From positions 434,001-498,000 of the forward strand of contig NZ_NGNR01000001.1 of assembly GCF_002198115.1 (NCBI RefSeq): 64,000 nt of DNA, given 5' to 3'. Below are positions 43,295 through 52,100 of the stretch, one piece after another. The position numbers and the translations under genes are program-made. This DNA is from Robiginitalea sediminis (GTDB taxonomy: Bacteria; Bacteroidota; Bacteroidia; Flavobacteriales; Flavobacteriaceae). The notes beneath the pieces are model-generated. The model made no database searches, had not been told where the DNA came from, and saw only the letters and a list, made by a program, of their open reading frames with translations. The first letter of the stretch is position 1; the number at the start of each line of letters is the position of its first letter.

Positions 43295-44710
43295 CTACAG
43301 GGTAGACGGGCAAACGTAATCCGTTACGGGAAGGCCAGCTTCCTTGATGGCGTCGAAACCTCCCAGGATATTCACCAGGTTGTGGATCCCGCGACTCTTC
43401 AGAATAGAAGCGGCAATCACAGACCGGTAGCCTCCGGCGCAATGCAGGTAAAAGACCTCTTCGGCCGGAAACTCCGCCAGGTGGTTGTTGAGGAAATCCA
43501 GGGGGGTGTTCTCGGCGTCTACCAAATGTTCGGAAAGGTATTCGCTCTCTTTTCGCACATCAAACACCTTCAGCTCTTCTTCTTCCTCGGCCATACGATC
43601 CTTCAGGCGGTCAGCTGAAACCGAGCTGACGGTATCGTACTCCAGGGACCCCAATTTCCAGGCGTCAAAACCGCCCTCCAGATACCCCAGCGTATTGTCG
43701 AAGCCCACCCGGGAAAGGCGGATCACAGCCTCTTCTTCCCGCCCCTGAGGGGCTACCAGCAGGATGGGTTGTTCGGTATCGGCCACCAGGGCCCCTACCC
43801 AGGGGGCAAAACTGCCATCCAGGCCAATAAAGATGGAACGGGGGATATGGCCTTTTACAAAGTCTTCCTCATTGCGCACATCCAGGATGAGCGCACCGGC
43901 CTCGTTGGCAGCTGCCTCAAAGGCCCGTGGGCTCAGGGGGCGTGTGCCGCGCTCCAGGACGGCATCCACGTGCTCATACCCCTCCTTGTTCATTTTTACG
44001 TTTAGCGGGAAGTATTTGGGCGGAGGCAACAGCCCTTCGGTAACCTCAGCGATAAACTCCTCCCGGGTCATGTCTGCCCGCAGGGCGTAATTGGTTTCCT
44101 TCTGGTGTCCCAGGGTGTCCACCGTTTCCTTCATCATATTCTTACCGCAGGCAGATCCGGCTCCGTGGGCCGGGTAAACCACCACCTCGTCTGAGAGGGG
44201 CATGATCTTGTTCCTGAGGCTGTCGTACAGGGTGGAGGCCAGTTGCTCCTGGGTCATGTCCGCTGCCTTCTGGGCCAGGTCCGGGCGGCCTACATCGCCG
44301 AGAAACAGGGTGTCCCCGCTAAAGATAGCGTGGTCCTTACCATTCTTGTCCCGAAGCAGGTAGGTGGTGCTTTCCATGGTGTGCCCGGGGGTGTGAAGGG
44401 CCACAATAGTCAGGTCTCCCAGGGGGAATTCCTGCCCGTCGGTGGCGATTATGGCATCGAACTTGGGGTTGGCCAGGGGGCCATAGACAATGGGCGCCCC
44501 GGTTTTGTCCGAAAGGGTCAGGTGGCCGCTCACGAAATCGGCGTGGAAGTGGGTTTCAAAGATGTATTTAATCTTTGCCCCATCCTGGCGTGCCCGTTTA
44601 ATATAGGGCCCAACCTCCCGTAAGGGGTCAATAATGGCGGCTTCTCCCTTACTCTCTATGTAATAGGCTCCCTGTGCCAGGCAGCCGGTATAAATCTGCT
44701 CAATAGTCAT
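43295..44710 (-). CDS. CstB-like persulfide dioxygenase-rhodanese fusion, copy 1
   Basis: 471 residues in three parts. The N-terminal metallo-beta-lactamase domain (about 1-235) has THFHADFVSGH (His54, His56, Asp58, His63), His110 (HTPGH), Asp133 (SGDTLF) and His182 (PAHGAGS), the mononuclear iron ligands and second-shell residues of ETHE1/CstB-type persulfide dioxygenases. The first rhodanese-like domain (about 260-360) has APQGREEE instead of a catalytic Cys. The last has Cys424 in LHCAGGYRS. This matches the layout of Staphylococcus aureus CstB. It would turn thiol persulfides into sulfite or thiosulfate. Confidence 0.9.
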   Translation of the reverse strand: MTIEQIYTGCLAQGAYYIESKGEAAIIDPLREVGPYIKRARQDGAKIKYIFETHFHADFVSGHLTLSDKTGAPIVYGPLANPKFDAIIATDGQEFPLGDLTIVALHTPGHTMESTTYLLRDKNGKDHAIFSGDTLFLGDVGRPDLAQKAADMTQEQLASTLYDSLRNKIMPLSDEVVVYPAHGAGSACGKNMMKETVDTLGHQKETNYALRADMTREEFIAEVTEGLLPPPKYFPLNVKMNKEGYEHVDAVLERGTRPLSPRAFEAAANEAGALILDVRNEEDFVKGHIPRSIFIGLDGSFAPWVGALVADTEQPILLVAPQGREEEAVIRLSRVGFDNTLGYLEGGFDAWKLGSLEYDTVSSVSADRLKDRMAEEEEELKVFDVRKESEYLSEHLVDAENTPLDFLNNHLAEFPAEEVFYLHCAGGYRSVIAASILKSRGIHNLVNILGGFDAIKEAGLPVTDYVCPSTL

Positions 44711-44726
44711 AGTTGCATCTTTTGGT

Positions 44727-44772
44727 CAAAAATACCGCCGGGACGCAGCCCCCACAGTAACTCCGGTTACAC
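44727..44772 (-). promoter_or_regulatory. Crp/Fnr-type operator and -7 box of CstB-like copy 1
   Basis: Minus strand: GTGTAACCGGAGTTACTG (44772-44755), 20 bases, then a perfect TATTTTTG (44734-44727), 16 bases before the ATG. It lies just past the terminator of copy 2, so the two copies are separate transcription units. Confidence 0.8.
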
Positions 44773-44776
44773 AACC

Positions 44777-44807
44777 AAAAAACCCCGGCCGTTAACGGCC
44801 GGGGTTT
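44777..44807 (-). terminator. Intrinsic terminator of CstB-like copy 2
   Basis: Minus strand: a perfect inverted repeat spanning 44807-44780 (arms AACCCCGGCCGTT and AACGGCCGGGGTT) followed by TTTT. It is the strongest hairpin in the region. Confidence 0.9.
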
Positions 44808-44826
44808 CAAAGCGTTGGTCACTGCC

Positions 44827-46245
44827 CTATAACAGGGTAGTGGGGCATACGTAGTCGGATTTCTCAAGACCCGATTCCTTGATCTCGTCGAAACCGCCAA
44901 TGACATCCACAAAGTTGTCCCACCCCCTTTGCTTCAGGATGGAGGCGGCAATCATACTCCGGTACCCGCCCTGGCAATGCAGGACAAAGGGTTTGTCTTT
45001 CGGAAATTCCGCCAGATGCTGGTTGATTTCATTGAGGGGGATGTTTGCCGCGTCGATGAGGTGTTCCGAATCGAATTCGCTTTTCTTGCGCACATCAATT
45101 ACAAGAGGAGCCTTTCCGTCCTTCACCTGCTTCTCGAGTTCCGCCACGGTAATCCGTCCGGTCTGTTCCACATCCTTACCGGACTTCGCCCAGTTCTCAA
45201 AACCACCCCGGAGGTATCCCAGGGTATTGTCGTACCCAACGCGGGAGAGGCGCGTTACCGCTTCCTCTTCTTTGCCGGCGTCGGTAATGAGCAGGATAGG
45301 ATGTTGTACATCGGGGATCATTTCCCCCACCCACTGGGCAAAATTACCCTCAAGGCCAATATTGATGCTATTGGGGACAAACCCTTTGGCGAATTCCTCT
45401 GCATCCCGGGTGTCCAGGACCAGGGCCCCGCTCTCCTCAGCTGCGGCTTCGAAAGCTGCAGGGTCCAGCGGCTGGGTGCCCCGTTCCATAATTTCATCCA
45501 GGGATTCGTACCCTTTGATGTTCATCAGGACATTCTGGGGGAAGTACCCGGGAGGCGTGGTAAGCCCGGTCAGGAGTTCCTTTATGAATTCTTCCTTGGT
45601 CATATCGGCCCTCAGCGCGTAATTCACTTTCTTCTGGTTGCCCAGGGTGTCGGTGGTTTCCTTGCTCATCATTTTGCCACAGGCAGAGCCTGCCCCGTGG
45701 TTCGGGTATACGATAAGGTCGTCGGAAAGCGGCATGATCTTATTGCGAAGGGAATCGAAGAGGTGGCCGGCGAGCTTCTCCTCGGTAAGGTCGGAGACCA
45801 CGTGCTGGGCCAGGTCCGGGCGGCCCACATCCCCAATGAAGAGGGTGTCGCCGGTAATGATCCCGTGTTCCTTCCCTTTGTCGTCAATAAGCAGATAGGT
45901 GGTGCTTTCCATGGTATGGCCGGGGGTATGGATCACCTTTACCTTGTAATCGCCCACCTGGAAGACCTGCCCATCTTCTGCGACCAAGGCCTCGTACCCC
46001 GGTTTGGCAATGGGTCCGAATACAATCTCGGCACCCGTCTTCTTGCGAAGGTCCAGGTGGCCGCTCACGAAATCGGCGTGGAAGTGGGTTTCAAAAACGT
46101 ACTTGATTTCGGCATTATCGATCTGGGCCCGATCGATATAGGGCTGCACTTCGCGCAGCGGGTCGAATACGGCAGCCTCCCCCTTACTTTCAATATAGTA
46201 AGCGGCGTGTGCCAGGCATCCGGTATAGATTTGTTCTACTTTCAT
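44827..46245 (-). CDS. CstB-like persulfide dioxygenase-rhodanese fusion, copy 2
   Basis: 472 residues, co-linear with copy 1 (43295-44710) and sharing the same motifs at the same positions: THFHADFVSGH at 53-63, the HTPGH, TGDTLF and NHGAGS segments, an inactive middle rhodanese (DAGKEEE), and Cys424 in LHCQGGYRS. Both copies end in a YVCP(S/T)TL tail with a further Cys. The persistence of two full-length copies, each with its own operator, suggests different substrates or expression rather than decay. It is monocistronic, with a strong terminator. Confidence 0.9.
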   Translation of the reverse strand: MKVEQIYTGCLAHAAYYIESKGEAAVFDPLREVQPYIDRAQIDNAEIKYVFETHFHADFVSGHLDLRKKTGAEIVFGPIAKPGYEALVAEDGQVFQVGDYKVKVIHTPGHTMESTTYLLIDDKGKEHGIITGDTLFIGDVGRPDLAQHVVSDLTEEKLAGHLFDSLRNKIMPLSDDLIVYPNHGAGSACGKMMSKETTDTLGNQKKVNYALRADMTKEEFIKELLTGLTTPPGYFPQNVLMNIKGYESLDEIMERGTQPLDPAAFEAAAEESGALVLDTRDAEEFAKGFVPNSINIGLEGNFAQWVGEMIPDVQHPILLITDAGKEEEAVTRLSRVGYDNTLGYLRGGFENWAKSGKDVEQTGRITVAELEKQVKDGKAPLVIDVRKKSEFDSEHLIDAANIPLNEINQHLAEFPKDKPFVLHCQGGYRSMIAASILKQRGWDNFVDVIGGFDEIKESGLEKSDYVCPTTLL

Positions 46246-46267
46246 AAGGTTAGATTTTATGTTGCCT

Positions 46268-46313
46268 CTAAAATAACAGGTAGTTTCCGGGCCTTCAGTA
46301 ACTTAGGTTACAC
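46268..46313 (-). promoter_or_regulatory. Crp/Fnr-type operator and -7 box of CstB-like copy 2
   Basis: Minus strand: GTGTAACCTAAGTTACTG (46313-46296), 20 bases, then TATTTTAG (46275-46268), one mismatch from consensus. The ATG is 22 bases further. The right arm lies inside the stop codon region of the SulP gene (its TAA is at 46310-46308), so operator and coding sequence overlap. Confidence 0.8.
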
Positions 46314-48038
46314 TAAGCCCCGGGCTGTCTGGGTGGAGATCCGGTGCTCCACATCGGACTTTTTGGAGTCGGCCACGCAATGCTCATAGGCTTCGTAGGT
46401 GCGGACAAACAGGTTGTCTGCCCCTATCTCGTCTATCAGCCCGCTGCTGTGGATGATGTCTCGGGTAGGGCCAATGGCTCCTGCTACCAGGAAACGGATC
46501 CCTTCGGTGCGGAGTTCCTTGACCAGGGCCTTGAGCATAAACACGGCAGAACTGTCTATATAGTTGATGGCCTCCGCGTTTAATACGACGTAGCGCAGCC
46601 CTGTACCCTTTTTGGCCATCTCCCTGCGCAGCTGGGTCCGGAAATAGTCCTTATTGCCAAAAAAGAGCTGGCCGTCGAAGCGCAGGATCACAAATTCCGG
46701 GAATTCCTCGATGTCCTCCCCAAAGCGGTTTACATTCTTGAAATAGTCGGTGCCCCGGATACGCCCCAATACCGCAATGTGCGGTTTGGAAATCCGGTAT
46801 ACCAGCAACAGAAGGGAAAAAAGGACGCCCAGCAGAATGCCTTCCTTGATGCCCACCCCAAGGGTCAACAGGAAGGTGGCCACCAAAAGGACAAATTCGT
46901 CCTTACGGTTCTTCCAGAGCTGGCGCGGATACTCCAGGTCTATCAGGCCAAAGACGGCCACCATGATAATGGAAGCCAGGACGGCATTGGGCAGGTAGTA
47001 GAACGCCGGGGTTAGGAAGAGCAGGGTTAACCCCACTACCAGGCTGCTGAAAACAGCGGCCATCCCGGTACGGGCCCCGGCCTGGTCGTTAACGGCAGTG
47101 CGGGAAAAGCCCCCTGTGGTAGGGTAGCTCTGGAAAAGGGACCCCACAATATTCGACATCCCGAGGGCGATGAGTTCCTGGTTGGCATCCACCCGGTTTT
47201 CCCCCCGTTTTTCCTCCACGGCCTTAGCCACTGAGATGGCTTCCATAAAGGCAATTAATGCCAGGGCAATGGCTATGGGGAAGAGTTCGGAAATGCGGTC
47301 CGGGTTTACTTCGGGAATCCGGAAGGAGGGCAAGCCGCCCGGGACCTCCCCCACAATCCTGACGCCGAGCTCCTGCCAGCCAAAAACAGAAACCGCCACG
47401 GTGCCCAAAACCACAGCAACCAGGGCTGCAGGCACCTTAGGGGCCACTTTCTTCAATCCTTTGATGAGCACAATCCCCACGATACCTATCCCCAGGGTAA
47501 GCAGGTGGGTATCGCCCAGGGTAGCTGCTGCGTTAACCAGCAATTCCTGGATTCTGTTGCTGCCGGCAATGTCGGTGCCCAGCAGGTGTTTGAGCTGGCT
47601 CAGGCCGATGATTATGGCCGCGGCCGAGGTAAATCCACTGATCACCGGACGCGAAAGGAAGTTCACCAGGAAACCCATCCGCAAAAGTCCGAAGGCCAGC
47701 TGTATGCCTCCCATAAACAGGGCCAGGAAGACGGCCATGGCAATGTATTCCTCTATCCCGGAAAGTGCGAGGGCGCCCAGGCCAGAAGCCACCAGGAGGG
47801 AATCCATGGCCACCGGGCCCACGGCCAGCTGGCGGGAGGTCCCGGTTAGGGCGTAGATGATCTGGGGGACCAGGGCGGCATAGAGCCCGAATACGGGCGG
47901 CAAACCGGCAATCATGGCATAGGCCATCCCCTGGGGGATAAGCATGATCCCCACGGTTAGCCCAGCGCCGAGATCGCCCCCGAGGTACGCCTTCTTATAA
48001 GAGGGAAGCCATTCCAGGATGGGGAGGTAGCGTTTCAC
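46308..48038 (-). CDS. SulP family anion transporter with STAS domain, copy 1
   Basis: 576 residues. The SLC26/SulP N-terminal signature is visible as LTVGIMLIPQGMAYAMIAGLPPVFGLYAA (residues 27 onward), with about twelve hydrophobic segments to residue 420. A C-terminal STAS domain covers about 445-560 (INYIDSSAVFMLKALVKEL). It transports sulfate, bicarbonate or similar anions. In this operon sulfate or thiosulfate is the natural guess. The start overlaps the Crp/Fnr stop as ATGA. No terminator is seen before the copy-2 dioxygenase promoter. Confidence 0.92.
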   Translation of the reverse strand: MKRYLPILEWLPSYKKAYLGGDLGAGLTVGIMLIPQGMAYAMIAGLPPVFGLYAALVPQIIYALTGTSRQLAVGPVAMDSLLVASGLGALALSGIEEYIAMAVFLALFMGGIQLAFGLLRMGFLVNFLSRPVISGFTSAAAIIIGLSQLKHLLGTDIAGSNRIQELLVNAAATLGDTHLLTLGIGIVGIVLIKGLKKVAPKVPAALVAVVLGTVAVSVFGWQELGVRIVGEVPGGLPSFRIPEVNPDRISELFPIAIALALIAFMEAISVAKAVEEKRGENRVDANQELIALGMSNIVGSLFQSYPTTGGFSRTAVNDQAGARTGMAAVFSSLVVGLTLLFLTPAFYYLPNAVLASIIMVAVFGLIDLEYPRQLWKNRKDEFVLLVATFLLTLGVGIKEGILLGVLFSLLLLVYRISKPHIAVLGRIRGTDYFKNVNRFGEDIEEFPEFVILRFDGQLFFGNKDYFRTQLRREMAKKGTGLRYVVLNAEAINYIDSSAVFMLKALVKELRTEGIRFLVAGAIGPTRDIIHSSGLIDEIGADNLFVRTYEAYEHCVADSKKSDVEHRISTQTARGLV

Positions 48039-48667
48039 AGGTCCAGGATTTGGATGTAGTTGCGGTGCAGCTCAATCTTGCCCATCTGCTCCAGTTTCTT
48101 GAGCAGTCGGGAAATCACCACCCGCGAGCTGTGCAGGTCATAGGCGATTTCCTGGTGGGTGTTGCGGATAGTGTTGTCCTCATTGACCCGGGCCTTGTCC
48201 TTAAGGTACTTGACCAGCCGCTCGTCCATATTCATAAAGGCAATGCTGTCTATGGTTTGGAGCATTTCGTTCAGACGGTTGTTGTAGCTCTCAAAAACAA
48301 AGTTGCGCCAACTCCGGTACTTGGCCGTCCACTCCTCCATTTTGCGGATCGGGATCATGATCAGGCGGGCGTCAGTTTCGGCAATGGCGCGGATTTCACT
48401 GCGGCTCTGCCCCATACAGCAGCTCATGGTCATGGAACAGGTGTCTCCCTGTTCCAGGTAGTACAGCAACAGCTCATCCCCTTCCGAGTCCTCCCGGAGA
48501 ATCTTGATCACTCCGGAGATCAGCAGGGGCATGCCCTTAATATACTCTCCGATCTCCATGAGCTTGTGTCCGGCCGGCACTTCCCTGAATGTCCCAACCT
48601 GGGCAATTTCGGCCAGCAGGCCTTCTTCGAATTGGTTTCCGTAGCTTTCCCTGAGTTCCTGAATCAT
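48035..48667 (-). CDS. Crp/Fnr family transcriptional regulator
   Basis: 210 residues. A cyclic-nucleotide-binding-like beta roll covers about 10-115, a long dimer helix about 125-145, and a winged helix-turn-helix about 165-205 (THQEIAYDLHSSRVVISRLLKKLEQMG, longer than quoted families' core). Three cysteines cluster at 77, 83 and 84 (TCSMTMSCCMG), where the effector site would be. An Fnr-type N-terminal iron-sulfur cysteine set is absent. It is the only regulator in the sulfur island and the best candidate to bind the six shared operators, one of which lies upstream of its own operon. Confidence 0.92.
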   Translation of the reverse strand: MIQELRESYGNQFEEGLLAEIAQVGTFREVPAGHKLMEIGEYIKGMPLLISGVIKILREDSEGDELLLYYLEQGDTCSMTMSCCMGQSRSEIRAIAETDARLIMIPIRKMEEWTAKYRSWRNFVFESYNNRLNEMLQTIDSIAFMNMDERLVKYLKDKARVNEDNTIRNTHQEIAYDLHSSRVVISRLLKKLEQMGKIELHRNYIQILDL

Positions 48668-48672
48668 AGCGA

Positions 48673-49062
48673 CTATTTGACTTGGTTGGCGATCTCCCGG
48701 TCGTATTTGAAAAAGAAGTTGGCCCAGATGGACTTTGAAACGGCCCCGATCCAGGGCATCAGGAGGACGAGCACCCCTACAATAGACCCGAAAATGGCCC
48801 CTACCCCAAGGTCTAACCCAAAGATAAGGATAAGCATATAGACCGCGACGCCCACGGCAACCCCAACGGCATAGGAGACGTACATGGATCCGTAGTAGAA
48901 ACTGGGCTCAATGCGGTACTTCAGGGCACACTTCGGGCAGGTCTCCCGCACCTTGTTCATCTGGCCCAGGTCATAGGGGTGGCTTTCCAGGAATGCCCCC
49001 TGGTGACACCTGGGGCATTTCAAAAACAGGATACTGTAGAGTTTGCTGCCTTTGCCAATCAT
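48673..49062 (-). CDS. DUF983 family zinc-ribbon membrane protein
   Basis: 129 residues. A zinc ribbon made of Cys16-Cys19 (CPRC) and Cys42-Cys45 (CPKC) precedes two hydrophobic segments (about 55-77 and 80-102). DUF983 proteins are conserved in many bacteria and lack a fixed function, although some lie near cytochrome oxidase assembly genes. Here it leads the regulator-SulP operon and carries its operator. The 5-base gap to the regulator implies co-translation. Confidence 0.87.
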   Translation of the reverse strand: MIGKGSKLYSILFLKCPRCHQGAFLESHPYDLGQMNKVRETCPKCALKYRIEPSFYYGSMYVSYAVGVAVGVAVYMLILIFGLDLGVGAIFGSIVGVLVLLMPWIGAVSKSIWANFFFKYDREIANQVK

Positions 49063-49081
49063 TCTGTTGTGAATTTACGCC

Positions 49082-49127
49082 CAAAGATACCGAATCGGGA
49101 CGGCGACCTTTGTGACTTTTGTTACAA
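49082..49127 (-). promoter_or_regulatory. Crp/Fnr-type operator and -7 box of the DUF983-regulator-SulP operon
   Basis: Minus strand: TTGTAACAAAAGTCACAA (49127-49110), 20 bases, then a perfect TATCTTTG (49089-49082), 19 bases before the ATG. Only the core GTCAC departs from the others. It suggests that the regulator acts on its own operon. Confidence 0.8.
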
Positions 49128-49195
49128 TCCGCCTCCGGGGTCCTCCCGGCGCGGGATTTTGGTATCTTTAAACCTCTGACCAGCACTTGTAACCC

Positions 49196-52100
49196 ATGAT
49201 CGAACACACCCGACTTCCCAAGCCATTAACCACTGTAGCTGCGCTACTCCTTTTTTTCCTTTCCCTCTCCGGGGCCCTCGCCCAGGGATTCGAAGGGTAT
49301 TACCGTTACCCGGACATCCACGGCAACCAGATTGTCTTTACCGCTGAGGGCGATCTGTGGCTGGTTCCCGTTTCCGGGGGGCTGGCGCGCCGGCTCACCA
49401 GCCATGCCGAAGAGGAAACCCATGCGGCTTTTTCGCCCGACGGGAAAACCCTGGCTTTCTCCGCGAGCTATGAAGGCCCTACCGAGGTATACACCATGCC
49501 CGTTTCCGGCGGGTTGCCGGTCCGGTGGACCTTCGAGAGCGACCCTTCCCTGGTTAGCGCCTGGGACCCCAGCGGCCACCTGGTCTACCAGACGCGGGCC
49601 TATTCCGGGGTGCCGGACCTGCAACTGGTCTCGCTGAACCCGTCCGACAAAACCAAAACCCGTATCCCACTGAGCCAGGCCAGCGAAGCTTCCTTCGACG
49701 ACTCCGGGGAAACGGTTTATTTCGTGCGGCCGGCCTACCACCGGAATGTAACCAAGCGCTATAAAGGGGGTACCGCAAGGCAAATCTGGAAATACACCCG
49801 CGGGGAGGCGGAGGCTATCCGCGTCACAAGCGGCTACACGGGCGAAAGCCACCACCCCATGTGGTACCAGGGGCGCGTCTATTTCATCACGGACCGGGAC
49901 GGCACCATGAATCTGTGGTCTTCCGACCCGGACGGGAACGACCTGCAACAACACACCCGCCACAGGTATTTCGATATCCGCTACGCACGCCAGCAGGGCG
50001 GGCGCATCGTGTACCAAAGGGGGGCGGACATTATGCTGTATGACATCGGGGCCGGTTCCGACCGGAAGGTGGAGATCCGCCTGTCTTCCGACCTGGATCA
50101 GCTGCGTGAAAAATGGGAGGAAAACCCGGCCCGGTACATTACCCATGCCAGTCCCGGCCCCGAAGGGAAGAATATGGTTGTTACAGCTAGGGGCCGCGTT
50201 TTTGTGGTCCCGGCAGAGAAAGGCAGGCAGGTGGCCTTTACGGGAAAAAGCGGGGTCCGCTACCGCGATGCCGTCCTGTCGCACGACGGGAAAAGCGTAT
50301 ACGCCCTCTCGGATGAAAGCGGGGAATTCGAATTTGTTGCCCTGCCCGCGACCGGGATAGGCCCCGAGAAGTCCCTCACCTCAGACGGGGAAATCCTCCG
50401 CTTTGGCGGGGTCCCATCCCCGGACGGGAAAAAGCTGGCCTATACGGACCTGCGCCAGCACCTGTACATTCTGGACCTGGCAACCGGAAACAGCACCCGG
50501 GTTTCCCAAATAGACGAGTATGTGGGGGGTATGGCGTGGTCCCCGGACAGCCAGTGGCTGGCCTTCCACGAGGCAGCCCGGAACCAGATGGTGCGCATTG
50601 CCATCTGCCGCGCCAATGGCAGCGACCTGACCTACCTGACCACAGACCGGGCCAACAGTATGAGCCCCCAGTGGAGCCGGGACGGGGCCTTCCTGTACTT
50701 CCTCTCAGACCGGAGCTTTACCTCCCTGGTGCGTTCTCCCTGGGGAAGCCGGCAACCGGAACCCTACTTCGACCGGAAATTTAAAATCTACCACATCGGG
50801 CTTAAGAAAGGAGCGCGTTCGCCCTTCCGCCCTGCAGACGAACTGGCGGCCGAGACGGCCGGAAAGAAAGGGGATGCCAAAGCCGCCGTATCGGTTGTCG
50901 TCGAGAGGGATGGCATTGCCAGGAGACTGGAAGAAGTGCCCGTACCGGCAGGGAACTACAGCAACCTGGCCCTGAATGAAGACTACCTCTACGTGGAGCG
51001 GGAAGATACCGGTTTGGATTCCAAAACCGAACTGGTGGCCCTGAAACTGGATGGGAAGGACCCGGAATTCAAGACTGTGGCCAAGGACATCCGCAGCTTT
51101 GAGCTGACCGCCAACGGGAAAAAGATCCTGCTGCGCAAAGGGAATTCCTTTTATATGGTGGAGGCCGGGGGCTCCGAGGTGAAGGACCTTTCGGATAGCC
51201 AGATATCGCTCAAGGACTGGAAATTCCCCATCGATCCTGCCGCGGAATGGAAACAGATGTTCACCGATGCCTGGCGGATGGAACGGGATTATTTTTACGA
51301 CCCGGGCATGCACGGGGTGGATTGGGATGCCATGCACGACAAATACCTCCCCCTGGTTTCCCGGGTCACCACCCGGCAGGAACTCTCGGATTTGATCGGA
51401 CGGTTTGTGGGCGAACTCTCCGCCCTGCACACCAGCGTGCGCGGGGGCGATATGCGCGAGGACGATGCCGATATTGATGTGGCCTGCCTGGGCGGGGTTT
51501 TTGAGCGGGACGCTTCCGCCGGCGGGTACCGGATCTCCAAAATATACCGGGCCGACCCGGACTACCCCCACGAGCGCTCGCCCCTGGACGACCCCTACCT
51601 GGAGGTTCGGGAAGGGGATGTCATAACCCATGTGAACGGGATAGCTGCCCTTTCGGCCACCGACCTGGGGGCGCTCATACGCAACCAGGAAGGCAGGCAG
51701 GTGCGCCTCGGCCTTGCGGGCAGTACGGGGAGCCGCGATATCATCGTAACCCCCATAGGAAGCGACTACAACCTCCGCTACCGCGACTGGGAATACGGCA
51801 ACCGGATGAAGGTGGAAAACGCCTCGGGAGGGGATATCGGCTACCTGCACCTGAGGGCCATGGGGGGCAACGACCTCAGCGATTTCTACCGGGAGTTCTA
51901 CCCCGTATTCGACCGCAAGGGCCTTATTGTGGATGTGCGGTACAATTTCGGGGGGAATATCGACAGCTTTATCCTGGAAAAGCTCATGCGTAAAACCTGG
52001 ATGTACTGGGCTACCCGAAACGGGCAACCCAGCTGGAACATGCAGTACGCCTTCCGCGGGCATATGGTGGTCCTGGTGAACGAAAACACCTATTCGGACG

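Noticed and set aside
49187-49193. TTGTAAC half-site just before the tricorn-like ATG
   Set aside because: The right arm (GATCGAA) does not match GTTACAA, and no -7 box lies 20 nt downstream, so it is not counted as a seventh operator.
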